This document shows, piece by piece, positions 33,394-42,813 of a stretch of 64,000 nt of DNA. Source of the DNA: Mycolicibacterium septicum DSM 44393. Lineage in GTDB: Bacteria > Actinomycetota > Actinomycetes > Mycobacteriales > Mycobacteriaceae. Every line of letters starts with the position of its first letter. Position 1 is the stretch's first letter. Made by a program: the position numbers and the translations under genes. The notes beneath the pieces are model-generated. The model did no database searches, was not told where the DNA came from, and saw only the letters and a program-made list of their open reading frames with translations. Location: the NCBI RefSeq assembly GCF_000455325.1, contig NZ_HG322953.1, positions 206,648 to 270,647 of the forward strand. The letters are read 5' to 3'.

Positions 33394-34869
33394 GTGACTG
33401 CGCCGTACTGGCTGGCGGTGCCCCCGGAGGTGCATTCTGCCCAGTTGAGCATGGGCCCGGGTCCCGGATCTCTTCTTGCCGCAGCGACTCAGTGGGAGGC
33501 GCTGAGCGTTCAATACAGTGCGGCGGCAGCCGAACTCACGCAAATCCTGGCCGAGGTACAAGGAAGTAGCTGGGAAGGGCCCAGCGCGGCGCAGTACGTG
33601 GCTGCCCATGGCCCCTACCTGGCGTGGCTGGAGCAGGCGTCAGCCGACAGCGCCGTTACCGCTGCCCAGCACGGAACGGTCGCGGCCGCCTACAGCAGCG
33701 CCCTGGCCACCATGCCTACGCTCGCCGAGCTCGCAGCCAACCACGTCACGCACGGGGTGCTCCTGGCCACCAACTTCTTCGGCCTCAACACCATACCGAT
33801 TGCCCTCAACGAAGCCGACTATGTCCGGATGTGGCTGCAGGCCGCCGAAGTGATGACGACCTACCAGGCAATTGCGACGAACGCATCGGCGGCGGTCCCG
33901 TCACCCCAGCCGGCCCCGTCAATCCTCGCGCCCGGAGGCGAAGCGCAAAGCGAGCAGCAGAATGCCTCGGGCTCAACCTCGGACAACCAGCCGCTGAGCG
34001 ATATCTGGAGGCTGATCTCCGACCTGATCTCTGGTGCGGGCAATCCCGAACAACTCCTGCAGACTTTTCAACAGCTCTTCGAGCAAATGGGATTCAACCC
34101 GGCCGAGGCCGCCATACTCGCGATCATCGCGCTGGTCCTGTACGACATGCTCTGGTACCCGTACTACGCCTCGTATTCGCTACTGCTGCTGCCGTTCCTC
34201 GCGCCCGCTCTCAGTGCTCTGAGCGCGCTGAGCGTGCTGGCCTTCCTGCAGGGCAAGGTGCCGCCGCCCGGCGTGTCACCTGCTCCTGTCGAAGTAAGCA
34301 CCGGCCACCGCGCCGCGCCGACCGTCGGAGCCGGCGCGGCATTGGGTCCGGCCGGGGTGTCCAACGCAGTTCCGCAGACCGGCGGATCCGGCTCTGGTGC
34401 GCCCTTGGGCAGCAGTCCAACGAGCTCGACACCCGCACCCTTCGCCGGCTACGCCGTCCCCGGTCTGGATCCGCCGGGAGTCGCCTCGGGGCCCGAGTCC
34501 GGCGCGAAATCCACTGATGGCATGGCAGACATCCTCGACACCGTTGCCGCGGCACGGGCGGCCGCTTCCGCTCGCAGCCGTCGACGGCAGACCGGTCGGA
34601 AACGAGACCGTGCCCGAAGCTACCGGTACGAGTTTCTGGCCCCCACCGAAACCGTGGGCGCGACCGACGAAGACCAGGACCCGAGCCGACCCATGTCGCC
34701 GTCATCCAGCGACAGCGGGGCGACCACCCTCGGCTTCTCCGGGGCCGTACCGATCGCCTCGAGCGCATCTGCGTCAGGGATGGTGCGACATGCGCCCGCC
34801 GACAGCGGGGAATCCGTCCCGATGCTCCCCGGTACCTGGCTGGAGGAATCAGATGAACGACGCGAATAG
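33394..34869 (+). CDS. PPE-family protein, PPE1/Rv0096-like
   Basis: 491 residues. The N-terminal PPE domain (about 180 residues) starts MTAPYWLAVPPEVHSAQLS and has the WxG-like turn SSWEGPSA. A hydrophobic central stretch (ALVLYDMLWYPYYASY) follows, then a low-complexity C-terminus ending with the mycobacterial PPE tail motifs LGFSGA and VPMLPGTW. No PE gene is adjacent, so its ESX export partner must be elsewhere. GTG 33394 follows AGGAGG at 33381-33386. Position upstream of the isonitrile-lipopeptide genes equals Rv0096. In M. tuberculosis PPE1 is implicated in uptake of the metallophore (inference from published work on this locus). Confidence 0.88.
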   Translation: MTAPYWLAVPPEVHSAQLSMGPGPGSLLAAATQWEALSVQYSAAAAELTQILAEVQGSSWEGPSAAQYVAAHGPYLAWLEQASADSAVTAAQHGTVAAAYSSALATMPTLAELAANHVTHGVLLATNFFGLNTIPIALNEADYVRMWLQAAEVMTTYQAIATNASAAVPSPQPAPSILAPGGEAQSEQQNASGSTSDNQPLSDIWRLISDLISGAGNPEQLLQTFQQLFEQMGFNPAEAAILAIIALVLYDMLWYPYYASYSLLLLPFLAPALSALSALSVLAFLQGKVPPPGVSPAPVEVSTGHRAAPTVGAGAALGPAGVSNAVPQTGGSGSGAPLGSSPTSSTPAPFAGYAVPGLDPPGVASGPESGAKSTDGMADILDTVAAARAAASARSRRRQTGRKRDRARSYRYEFLAPTETVGATDEDQDPSRPMSPSSSDSGATTLGFSGAVPIASSASASGMVRHAPADSGESVPMLPGTWLEESDERRE

Positions 34870-34870
34870 C

Positions 34871-34899
34871 GGGAACTTTCAACCGGTTTGATTCGACCA
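34871..34899 (+). promoter_or_regulatory. ECF-type promoter element, site 2 (isonitrile-lipopeptide operon)
   Basis: GGGAACT at 34871-34877 and CGACCA at 34894-34899 with the same 17-nt spacing, 50 bp before the oxygenase gene. It shares the 11-mer CGGGAACTTTC with site 1. It indicates that the biosynthetic operon has its own promoter separate from the PPE gene. Confidence 0.68.
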
Positions 34900-34948
34900 A
34901 TTCTTTAGTCGCACACCGGCGCAGCGCAGTGCCGCACGAGGAGAAGAC

Positions 34949-35818
34949 ATGACGCTGAATGTGAAAGGGGAGGGACTCGGGGCGCAAGTCACGGGAATCG
35001 ACCCCAAGAATCTCGATGACATCACCCGGGAAGAGATTCGGGAGATCGTCTATCAGCACAAGCTGGTCGTCCTGAAAGACGTTCATCCTGCGCCGGAAGA
35101 GTTCCTCCAGTTGGGACGAATTGTCGGTGACGTCGTCACGTACTACGAGCCGATCTATCACCACAAGGAACACCCGGAGATCTTCGTTTCCTCGACAGAG
35201 GAAGGGCACGGTGTGCCCAGGACCGGAGCCTTCTGGCACATCGACTACATGTTCATGCCCGAACCGTTCGCATTCTCGATGGTGGTGCCGCTGGCGGTGC
35301 CGGGAAACGACCGTGGGACCTATTTCATCGACCTCAACAAGGTGTGGGAGTCCCTTCCGGACGCTGTGCGTGACCCGGTGCGCGGCACGTTCGCAACCCA
35401 TGATCCACGGCGCCACATCAAGATTCGCCCGCATGACGTGTACAAGCCGATCGGCGAGGTCTGGGACGAGATCTCCAAGACCACGCCTCCGATCAAATGG
35501 CCGACGGTGATCAGACACCCGAAGACCGGCCAGGAGATCCTCTACATCTGCGCGTCAGGCACCACGAAGATCGAAGACGGGCACGGAGATGTGCTGGATC
35601 CTGCTGTTCTGCAACAACTCATGACTGCAACCGGACAACTCGATCCGGATTTCCTGTCGCCGTTCATCCATACCCAACACTATGAGGTCGGCGATGTTGT
35701 GTTGTGGGACAACCGGGTCCTGATGCACCGGGCCAAACACGGCACGACACCAGGAACATTGACGACTCATCGGCTGACCATGTTGGACGGCCTCACGACA
35801 CCGGGATATGGGGTATGA
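34949..35818 (+). CDS. Fe(II)/2-oxoglutarate oxygenase forming the isonitrile (Rv0097/ScoE/MmaE type)
   Basis: 289 residues of the TauD/TfdA fold. The metal triad is visible as WHIDYMF (His and Asp) and the distal His in VLMHRAKHGT, with the 2-oxoglutarate Arg in THRLTM. Homologues ScoE/MmaE convert a glycine-derived N-carboxymethyl beta-amino acid into an isonitrile, so this is the signature enzyme of the pathway. GAGGAGAAG precedes the ATG. The stop overlaps or abuts the next gene (ATGA). Confidence 0.9.
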   Translation: MTLNVKGEGLGAQVTGIDPKNLDDITREEIREIVYQHKLVVLKDVHPAPEEFLQLGRIVGDVVTYYEPIYHHKEHPEIFVSSTEEGHGVPRTGAFWHIDYMFMPEPFAFSMVVPLAVPGNDRGTYFIDLNKVWESLPDAVRDPVRGTFATHDPRRHIKIRPHDVYKPIGEVWDEISKTTPPIKWPTVIRHPKTGQEILYICASGTTKIEDGHGDVLDPAVLQQLMTATGQLDPDFLSPFIHTQHYEVGDVVLWDNRVLMHRAKHGTTPGTLTTHRLTMLDGLTTPGYGV

Positions 35819-35820
35819 CC

Positions 35821-36375
35821 ATGAGCACCGCCGAGACGCTGTCTGTGGCAACGAGTGGATACGGCATCACACACATGGCGCCGATCCCCGAGGATCTGCT
35901 GGTCAAAGTGCTGGAACCCTATTCCTACAAGGGGTGCCGCTATCTGCTCGACGCGGAGTACGAAGCCACGGAGACCTCGGTGTTCGCCGTCGGGAACTTC
36001 AGCATCAAGGAGCCTGCCTACATTCGCGACACCGGCCACTTCAACGCTGCCGAATGGGTCCTGTGCTTCAACCAACTCGCGTACAGCGCGTTCGCACCGG
36101 CAATCCTCAACGAACAGATACCCGAATTCCGGGGCTGGTCGATCGAGGATTACTTCAACTACCAGCTGCCCAGCATGTTGATCAAGACCACGGCATCACG
36201 GTTCAAGCGCCCGATCAAGTCCCACAAGTTCTCGGCACGGTTGCTGTGCAAGGACTTCGAGGTCGTCGATCGAACGATTCGCTATCTCAAGATTCCGTGC
36301 ACAGTCGAATTCTGGGATGAGGACGGTGGGGCCGCATCCGGCGAAGTCGAACTGGCTGCCCTCAACATCCCCTGA
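35821..36375 (+). CDS. fcoT: FcoT-type thioesterase of isonitrile-lipopeptide synthesis (Rv0098/MmaD type)
   Basis: 184 residues, a hot-dog fold protein very similar to M. tuberculosis FcoT (183 aa): LEPYSYKGCRYL, NFSIKEPAYIRDTGHFNAAE, CFNQLAYSAFAPA, and the ending GGAASGEVELAALNIP. First studied as a long-chain fatty acyl-CoA thioesterase, it is now placed in isonitrile-lipopeptide assembly, where it helps install glycine on the acyl-ACP. ATG 35821 matches FcoT's length; ATG 35815, overlapping the previous stop, adds two residues. Confidence 0.9.
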   Translation: MSTAETLSVATSGYGITHMAPIPEDLLVKVLEPYSYKGCRYLLDAEYEATETSVFAVGNFSIKEPAYIRDTGHFNAAEWVLCFNQLAYSAFAPAILNEQIPEFRGWSIEDYFNYQLPSMLIKTTASRFKRPIKSHKFSARLLCKDFEVVDRTIRYLKIPCTVEFWDEDGGAASGEVELAALNIP

Positions 36376-36403
36376 CACCTGCACGGAGAGCGGCTTCACA
36401 GCT

Positions 36404-37975
36404 ATGGCACACCCACCATCCACGGTGCTGGAACGCATCGGCGACAGGGCGAGACAACGTCCCGACGCGATCGCCCTGCGTCGCTGCGACGGATCCAGCG
36501 TCATTCACTACCGGGACCTCATGGCCGAGGTGGACAGGCTCGCCGCTGTTCTCGGCTCACGGTCTGTCGCGCGGGGAAGCCGTGTGTTCGTCATCTCGGA
36601 CAACGGTCCCGAGACCTATCTGTCGGTTTTGGCCTGCGCAAGAGTGGGGGCCGTCGCGGTCATGGTGGACGGCGGAATGCCTGCGGCGGCCATTGACCGG
36701 TTCGGCGAGATCACCACTCCCGCTGCGATACTGATCGCACCGGGCTGTCGCCTGCAAACCACCGAGTTGTCAGATGCGCTCCAGGCGATCCCGACCTTCG
36801 CGGTCGAGATCGACCACGGCTCTGCCGACCGTGCCGGTGCTCCGGTCTCACCTGCGGAGCCGCCTGTTCCCGTTGGGGGAGCAGACGATCCGCTGGCGAT
36901 GATCTTCACCAGCGGCACCACCGGAACCCCGAAGGCAGTGCTGCTGCCCAACCGGACCTTTTATTCCGTTGCCGACATTCTGCAGCGTGAGCAATTGACC
37001 TGGGTTGACTGGATCGTCGGCGAGGCGACGTACTCGCCGCTGCCCGCGACTCACATCGGTGGGCTGTGGTGGATCCTCAACTGTCTGATGCAGGGCGGGC
37101 TGTGCATCACCGGCGGCGAGAATACGTCGTCCATCGCCGAGATCCTCACTGCGAATGACGTCGCGACGACATGCCTGGTTCCCACGCTGCTGACCCGGCT
37201 GGTGTCCGAATTGCGATCCACCGGAATGCCGGTCCCGCCGTCGCTACGCATGGTGGGCTATGGCGGATCCCGCGCGGTCGCCTCCGACGTCCGGTTTGTC
37301 GAGGCGGCGGGTGTTCGTACCGCGCAGGTTTACGGACTCAGTGAAACAGGGTGCACCGCACTGTGTCTCCCCACCGGTGACGGGTCGATCGCCAGAATCG
37401 AGGCCGGCGCGGTTGGGCGGCCCTATCCCGGAGTGGAAGTTCACCTGGATGGCGACGGCAGCGGACCTCCTTCCCGTTCAGGCGCTGACTCGGCCTCGTC
37501 CGGCACACTGTGGATCAAGTCGCCGGCGAGCATGTTGAGGTATTGGGGCAATCCCGACCGGACTGCCGAAGTTCTGGTTGACGGATGGGTGAACACCGGA
37601 GACCTTCTCGACCGCCATGACGACGGTTACTTCTACATCCGGGGCAGGTCCTCGGAGATGATCATCTCCGGGGGCGTCAACATCGCGCCCGACGAAGTCG
37701 ATCGAATTGCCGAGGGGGTTGCCGGCGTCGGCGAGGCCGCTTGTTACGAGATCCCCGACGAGGAGTTCGGTGCGCTCGTGGGGCTGGCGGTGGTCGCATC
37801 GACGACGCTGGATGAATCAGCCGCCAGGAAGCTCAAACATGCCATCGCCGCGCGATTCCGGCAGGAGTCGGAGCCCATGGCCAGGCCCTCGACCATCGGG
37901 TTCGTGGAGCAGATTCCACGAACCCAGTCCGGCAAGGTCATGCGGGCCTCCCTGGGCGCGGTAGCCGGTGGCTGA
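36404..37975 (+). CDS. fadD10: Fatty acyl-AMP ligase FadD10 type (Rv0099/MmaC type)
   Basis: 523 residues of the ANL adenylate-forming superfamily. The AMP-binding P-loop is FTSGTTGTPKAVL (near 172), the A5-like motif YGLSETGC, the hinge motif GDLLDRHDDGYFYIRGR, and the C-terminal catalytic lysine in RTQSGKVMR. It activates a fatty acid as acyl-AMP and loads it on the neighbouring ACP. M. tuberculosis FadD10 does this for the Nrp pathway. The gene overlaps the ACP gene by 8 bp. Confidence 0.92.
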   Translation: MAHPPSTVLERIGDRARQRPDAIALRRCDGSSVIHYRDLMAEVDRLAAVLGSRSVARGSRVFVISDNGPETYLSVLACARVGAVAVMVDGGMPAAAIDRFGEITTPAAILIAPGCRLQTTELSDALQAIPTFAVEIDHGSADRAGAPVSPAEPPVPVGGADDPLAMIFTSGTTGTPKAVLLPNRTFYSVADILQREQLTWVDWIVGEATYSPLPATHIGGLWWILNCLMQGGLCITGGENTSSIAEILTANDVATTCLVPTLLTRLVSELRSTGMPVPPSLRMVGYGGSRAVASDVRFVEAAGVRTAQVYGLSETGCTALCLPTGDGSIARIEAGAVGRPYPGVEVHLDGDGSGPPSRSGADSASSGTLWIKSPASMLRYWGNPDRTAEVLVDGWVNTGDLLDRHDDGYFYIRGRSSEMIISGGVNIAPDEVDRIAEGVAGVGEAACYEIPDEEFGALVGLAVVASTTLDESAARKLKHAIAARFRQESEPMARPSTIGFVEQIPRTQSGKVMRASLGAVAGG

Positions 37976-38213
37976 GTGTCTGAGGAGCAGAGTCCTCGCC
38001 GCGCTGTCGGAGGTGCTCTACGTCGATGAGTCGGATTTCCTCTACGGCGATGCGACAGACCTGAGGGATCTCGGGCTGGACTCGGTCCGATTCGTGCTGT
38101 TGATGAAGCAACTCGGCATCGATCGGGAGTCAGACGTGCCGCGGCGGCTGGCGGACAACCTGTCGATCGCAGGGTGGGTCCGGGAGTTGGAGAAGCTGGG
38201 TGAACCTGTCTGA
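37968..38213 (+). CDS. Acyl carrier protein (Rv0100/MmaB type)
   Basis: 81 residues, a single phosphopantetheine carrier domain. The attachment serine is in DLGLDSVRFVLL (about residue 39). It holds the fatty acyl chain during glycine addition and isonitrile formation, then donates it to the NRPS condensation domain. GTG start inside the end of fadD10; it overlaps the NRPS gene by 14 bp, so the four genes form one coupled unit. Confidence 0.88.
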   Translation: MAECLRSRVLAALSEVLYVDESDFLYGDATDLRDLGLDSVRFVLLMKQLGIDRESDVPRRLADNLSIAGWVRELEKLGEPV

Positions 38214-41200
38214 AGGCCCGGATGCGCAACGTATTCCGCTGAGCCGATCCCAGCAGAACATCTTCAATGGAGTGTCGCAGGACGACGATCCGCACCTGTA
38301 CCTGATCGGCAGGCGCTATCGGTTCGAGCCGGTACCACAGGCGGAGTTCCTGACCGCGCTGCGGAAGACCATTCTCGCCAACCCTGTTCAATTGTGTGTT
38401 CTGGCGGAGCCGGCTGAGCCCGGTGGATACCCGGATCTCGTACCCCGGCTGGATGCCGATGACATCGTGCGGGTGTGCGGTGACGAAAGCGCGACGCTGT
38501 CCGACGGGTGGGGGTCCGGTCTTCTCGCAAAGCCCTTGGCGCGCTACACCGTGTATGTCGACGGCAGCGGCCTGGTGTGTGGTCTCGATGCCCAGGCGCA
38601 CCACATCCTGCTCGATGGCGGAGCCATCGGCATCATCGAAGCCGACCTGGGGCGCTTCCTCGCCGGTAGCGGGCCGGCCGCCGGCGCGTGTGTCCGTGCC
38701 GGCCTGACCGACGTTGTCACCGCACATCGCCGGGAGGCGAGCCGCGTCGACGAATCACTCGAGCGACTCACCTCTGTTGTGCGGAACGAGCTCACGGCGG
38801 CCGCCGGGAAGGGTGGCCACGGACATGGCGCCGACGCTCCGGCATCGGTGGCCAGGGGAGTACTCACCGAATCCGCGGTGATCCACGGGGACGACTACCA
38901 CCAGATCCTTGCCCTGGCCGACCGCGAGAGCGTCCCGCTCAACGTGCTGGTCGCGGCGGCGGCCACGGCGGTGGACGCGAGTATTCATCACACCACCGAG
39001 CGCCTTTTGGTGCACGCGGTCGACAACCGCTTCGGCGACCCTGACCTCGATGTCGCCACATGTCTGGTCAACTCGATGGCCCAGCAGGTCCGGTTCGTGC
39101 CGTATGCATCGGTGGCGGACGTCGTGCGCGCGGTGGATCGGGGCTATGTCAAGGCCGGCCGGCGCCGCTGGTTGCGTGAAGAGCGTTACCGCCGAATGTA
39201 TCTGGCGATCAATCGGACAACCTGCGTGGAGACCTTGACGCTCAATTTTCTGCGGGAGCCCTGTGCGCCCGAACTGGCGCCGTTCCTGTCTGAGGCGCCC
39301 GTGACATCGGACATCGGTCCGATCGAGGGTATGACCGTCGCGGCTGTGCTCGACGAGCAACGGCACACGCTCACCCTCAACATCTGGAGCAGACCCGATC
39401 TGCCACGACAGAACGGCGCAGGTGTAGCCGGCCGGGTCGCTACCGCCCTGAAATCCATGACCACGATGTGGGATTCCCCGATCGCGATGACCGTCGGCGA
39501 GTGGTACGTGATCGCCGCCGACGGGATGCCACGTTCGGTGTCGCAGGCACCCGAATCCGAGGAGCCGGTGGCACCCGCGTGGTTTCTCGATCGACCTGAG
39601 TCCGTCGCTGAATGCCGCGAACGTCGAGCCCACGTCGATCCCTGGATCGCCTGGCTGATCGAAACCAATGTGGCACCAGGCGATGTGGTGGTGTTCACCG
39701 ACGACGACACCGACAAGACGATCGACCTCATGATCGCGTGTCACCTGGCGGGCTGCGGCTACAGCGTCTGCGACCACGCGGATCAGGCGGTGGCGCGGGC
39801 CGAACGAATCCGCGAATACGGCAACGGCATCTCAGCGCACATCGTCGACGTCGAGTCGACGAATGTCCCGAGAAGCATCGGTGGGGAGCGTCGGCGTCTG
39901 GTGGAGGCCCGCGTCGAGCAGACCGCAACGGACGCGCATCTTTCCGCCAGGACCGCCTACGTGATGCCGACGTCCGGATCGACCGGGGAACCCAAACTCG
40001 TGCACGTGAGTCATGGTTCGCTCGCGGTGTTCTGCGTCGGGATGGTCCGGGCCTACGGCTGGGGACCGGGCGACACCATCCTCCAATGTGCCTCGCTGAC
40101 ATCGGATATCAGCGTCGAAGAGGTCTTCGGTGCCGCTGTCAGCGGAGCGACACTGATCCGTTCGGCGGCGGTGAAAGCCGGTGATCTTCAGGCGCTTGCC
40201 AAGGATCTGGTGGCATGTGGCGCGACCGTCGTGGATCTGCCCACCGCGTTGTGGCATCTGTGGTGCGAGGACGTCGACACGATCACCGGCATCGGCCACT
40301 CTCGGCTACGACAGATTGTGATCGGCGGTGAGTCCGTCCGCTCTTGTGCGGTCGACAAGTGGGTCGATACCGCTGCCGCCGAGAATGTCTCGCTGGTGTC
40401 GAGCTATGGCCCGACCGAGACCACGGTCGTGGTGACCCACTTGCCGATCATCGATCGCGGCCGGGTGGTCGAGCGCGACGAGCGACTTCGGCTGGGGCGG
40501 CCGATCGTTCCGAACACGGTGGTGATCGCCTTCGGTGAGGTCGTGGTGGTGGGAGACCTGGTTGCCGACGGCTATCTCGGCGTGGACTTTGCCGGTTTCG
40601 GGTCGGTCACCACAGCCGACGGCCGGCGGCAGCGTGCCTTTGCGACCGCCGACCGGGTGACGATGGACGGCGCCGGGTTCCCGGTGTTCGCAGGCCGTAA
40701 GGACGCACTCGTCAAGATCTCGGGCAAGCGCGTCGACACCGCTGCGCTCACCCGACGCATCGCGGCGGACCCGGCGGTGGTCGACGTCGCCGTTGAGCTT
40801 CACAACGGGGGCCTGGGAGTGTGGTTCGAGACGCGGCGGACCCGTGGTGGTGACGAAGACCCCGCCGCGGCAGCAAGTGTCCGCAGCGTCCTGGTGGATT
40901 CACGGGTCCCGTCGTTCGTCATTTCCAGCGTCGCGAGCATCCCCAGGAAACCCAATGGCAAGATCGACACCGCAAGGCTGCCAACATCGCCCGGTGGTCC
41001 GGGCGGGTGCGTCGACGCCGACGCCGGCGAGCGGGCGGCGGGTCTCGCCGGAATGTGGAGTGCGCACCTGGGGCGCCCGATCATGCCGGGGACGTCGCTG
41101 CTGTACGAGGGCATCGGGTCGCTGGACCTGGTGCGGATCCTGCCCGATACGCGCAGATATCTCGGTCGGCAGGTGTCGATTCTGGATCTGATCAGTGCCG

Positions 41201-42414
41201 ATACCGCGGCCAACCTGGTGGACGACGCATCGATGATCGACGGCTGGATGGACGGCACCACCGCCGCGGAGATCGAACGCGACTTCATCGGACTGCCGAC
41301 GCGCCGCGTGTGTCAGCCGTCGAACACACCGCGCTCCTCGGCGCGAGACGACGGACCGATCCTGGTTGTGGGCGCGTCCGGAATTCTGGGATCCGGTTTC
41401 GCGGAGGCGATTCTGGAGCTGACGCGGTCGGCGGTTCCACGGCCTGATGTGGTCCTGGCCATGAGGTCAGCACCCCCCGTCGACCGGGTCTGGACCGAAC
41501 TCCGGGATACGCCCGGTGTGCGGATCGAGTACCTCGCCTCCGGCTTCGGTCCGGCCGAGCTGGGGGCGCTGATCCGGCAGACCGGAGCGCGGACTCTCGT
41601 CAACTGCGTCGGGAACACCAACGTGGTGGTCCCGTACCGCGAACTTCGTTCAGCCAACGTGGAATTGGTGGCAGCGATGGCGCAGACGTGCGCGGCTTCC
41701 GGTACGAAGCTGGTGCACCTGTCGACGTATGTCGTCAACGGGGATGTCGCCGCGCCGCAGGTGGTCGATCCGCGTCGGGCGCCATACCCGTACGCAGCCT
41801 CGAAAGCGCTCGCGGAATTGGCGGTGGACGGGGTGGGCGGAGAGCTCGACTTCACGATCGTGCGCCTGCCTCGGGTCCTGGGGACACCGGCACAGCTGCG
41901 CAGGTCCGCCGACATCCTGGTGTCGGTCGCCGATGCCTGCCATGCGTTACAGGCTTATCCGGCAGTCGAATTGACCGAAGAAGTGACGACCGGCCGCGCG
42001 GCGGCGAGGAGCATTATCGGCAGGTTGCCGGAGTTCGGCGGGCCCGACGAGCTGGGCCGCGGGATCGATGTGCTGCGCGGACAGGCGGTGGGGTATCGGC
42101 AGTTGCTGGGCACCGTGGCCGCCGAAGAGGTCGACAGTCACGAATGGAAGCGACGGCTGGATGAAAGTGCTTGGGCGAAGGCCGATCCGCGTCGCTGGTC
42201 GGTGATCGACGCCTGGATCGGCTTGGGTATGCGGCTCGGTGGACGCTCGTATGCGGAGTACCTGGCCGCCTACCCTGCTCTCCCACTGGGAATCGATACC
42301 GTCCGTGAGCTGGTGGCGACACCGCCGCCCGTGCAGGCACTGCTCGCCCAGACATGGTCGGGAACTCAACGCGATTGTTCAACGACTTATCAACCAGACA
42401 CCACCAGACAGTGA
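38200..42414 (+). CDS. nrp: Single-module NRPS (C-A-T-R) for isonitrile lipopeptide
   Basis: 1404 residues. The condensation domain carries HHILLDG (about 134-140). The adenylation domain has TSGSTGEPK (about 590), YGPTETT and PNGKIDTARL. One carrier domain has its attachment serine in EGIGSLDL (about 970). The terminal SDR-type reductase has GASGILGSGF (about 1057) and catalytic YAASK (about 1197), so release is reductive. The carrier-loaded isonitrile acyl chain would be condensed with an amino acid having free amines. M. tuberculosis Nrp (Rv0101) is about 2,500 aa with two modules; this one is complete but has only one, as in the Streptomyces ScoA system. GTG start overlaps the ACP gene. 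Confidence 0.9.
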   Translation: MNLSEGPDAQRIPLSRSQQNIFNGVSQDDDPHLYLIGRRYRFEPVPQAEFLTALRKTILANPVQLCVLAEPAEPGGYPDLVPRLDADDIVRVCGDESATLSDGWGSGLLAKPLARYTVYVDGSGLVCGLDAQAHHILLDGGAIGIIEADLGRFLAGSGPAAGACVRAGLTDVVTAHRREASRVDESLERLTSVVRNELTAAAGKGGHGHGADAPASVARGVLTESAVIHGDDYHQILALADRESVPLNVLVAAAATAVDASIHHTTERLLVHAVDNRFGDPDLDVATCLVNSMAQQVRFVPYASVADVVRAVDRGYVKAGRRRWLREERYRRMYLAINRTTCVETLTLNFLREPCAPELAPFLSEAPVTSDIGPIEGMTVAAVLDEQRHTLTLNIWSRPDLPRQNGAGVAGRVATALKSMTTMWDSPIAMTVGEWYVIAADGMPRSVSQAPESEEPVAPAWFLDRPESVAECRERRAHVDPWIAWLIETNVAPGDVVVFTDDDTDKTIDLMIACHLAGCGYSVCDHADQAVARAERIREYGNGISAHIVDVESTNVPRSIGGERRRLVEARVEQTATDAHLSARTAYVMPTSGSTGEPKLVHVSHGSLAVFCVGMVRAYGWGPGDTILQCASLTSDISVEEVFGAAVSGATLIRSAAVKAGDLQALAKDLVACGATVVDLPTALWHLWCEDVDTITGIGHSRLRQIVIGGESVRSCAVDKWVDTAAAENVSLVSSYGPTETTVVVTHLPIIDRGRVVERDERLRLGRPIVPNTVVIAFGEVVVVGDLVADGYLGVDFAGFGSVTTADGRRQRAFATADRVTMDGAGFPVFAGRKDALVKISGKRVDTAALTRRIAADPAVVDVAVELHNGGLGVWFETRRTRGGDEDPAAAASVRSVLVDSRVPSFVISSVASIPRKPNGKIDTARLPTSPGGPGGCVDADAGERAAGLAGMWSAHLGRPIMPGTSLLYEGIGSLDLVRILPDTRRYLGRQVSILDLISADTAANLVDDASMIDGWMDGTTAAEIERDFIGLPTRRVCQPSNTPRSSARDDGPILVVGASGILGSGFAEAILELTRSAVPRPDVVLAMRSAPPVDRVWTELRDTPGVRIEYLASGFGPAELGALIRQTGARTLVNCVGNTNVVVPYRELRSANVELVAAMAQTCAASGTKLVHLSTYVVNGDVAAPQVVDPRRAPYPYAASKALAELAVDGVGGELDFTIVRLPRVLGTPAQLRRSADILVSVADACHALQAYPAVELTEEVTTGRAAARSIIGRLPEFGGPDELGRGIDVLRGQAVGYRQLLGTVAAEEVDSHEWKRRLDESAWAKADPRRWSVIDAWIGLGMRLGGRSYAEYLAAYPALPLGIDTVRELVATPPPVQALLAQTWSGTQRDCSTTYQPDTTRQ
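42360..42388 (+). promoter_or_regulatory. ECF-type promoter element, site 3 (inside nrp end, before HMA gene)
   Basis: GGGAACT at 42360-42366 and CGACTT at 42383-42388, same 17-nt spacing between GGGAAC and CGAC. It lies in the last codons of nrp, 36 bp before the HMA-protein start, giving that gene its own promoter in addition to read-through. Confidence 0.58.
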
Positions 42415-42423
42415 GGGATGGCA

Positions 42424-42777
42424 GTGACAGACATATCCGCACACAGTGACGAGACAGCACGCGCCAGACGGATCCGGCTCGACGTGACCGGCATGTCCTG
42501 CGGAGCGTGCTCGCGCCGGGTCGAGAACAAGCTGAACAAGATCGACGGAGTACATGCCTCGGTGGACATCTCCACCAAGATCGCGACGATCGACGCCCGC
42601 CACGACATCAGCGTCGCCGACCTCTGCGATGCGGTTGAGCAGGCCGGTTACCGCGCCGAGGAGCGCACCGCCGTCGACGACGACGCGGACTCCACGCCTG
42701 ATGGAGCGCCCCAGAAACGCCCCTCGATGGTCGCCAGGGCCATCCGCTGGGTGACCGTCGGGCACATGGGCGGCTGA
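42424..42777 (+). CDS. Stand-alone HMA-domain copper-binding protein
   Basis: About 117 residues: one heavy-metal-associated domain with the CxxC site in GMSCGACSRRVENKLNKIDG, then an acidic stretch and a short basic/hydrophobic tail (ARAIRWVTVGHMGG). It is a clear paralogue of the N-terminal HMA domain of the CtpB-type ATPase 0.7 kb away, and likely a cytosolic copper chaperone for it, though a detached ATPase fragment is possible. GTG 42424 is preferred (GAGGG 6 nt upstream); ATG 42418 is too close to that site. It lies 9 bp after nrp. Confidence 0.78.
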   Translation: MTDISAHSDETARARRIRLDVTGMSCGACSRRVENKLNKIDGVHASVDISTKIATIDARHDISVADLCDAVEQAGYRAEERTAVDDDADSTPDGAPQKRPSMVARAIRWVTVGHMGG

Positions 42778-42813
42778 GAACCTGTCGGGAACTGTCGCCG
42801 TGGGCCGGGCGAG

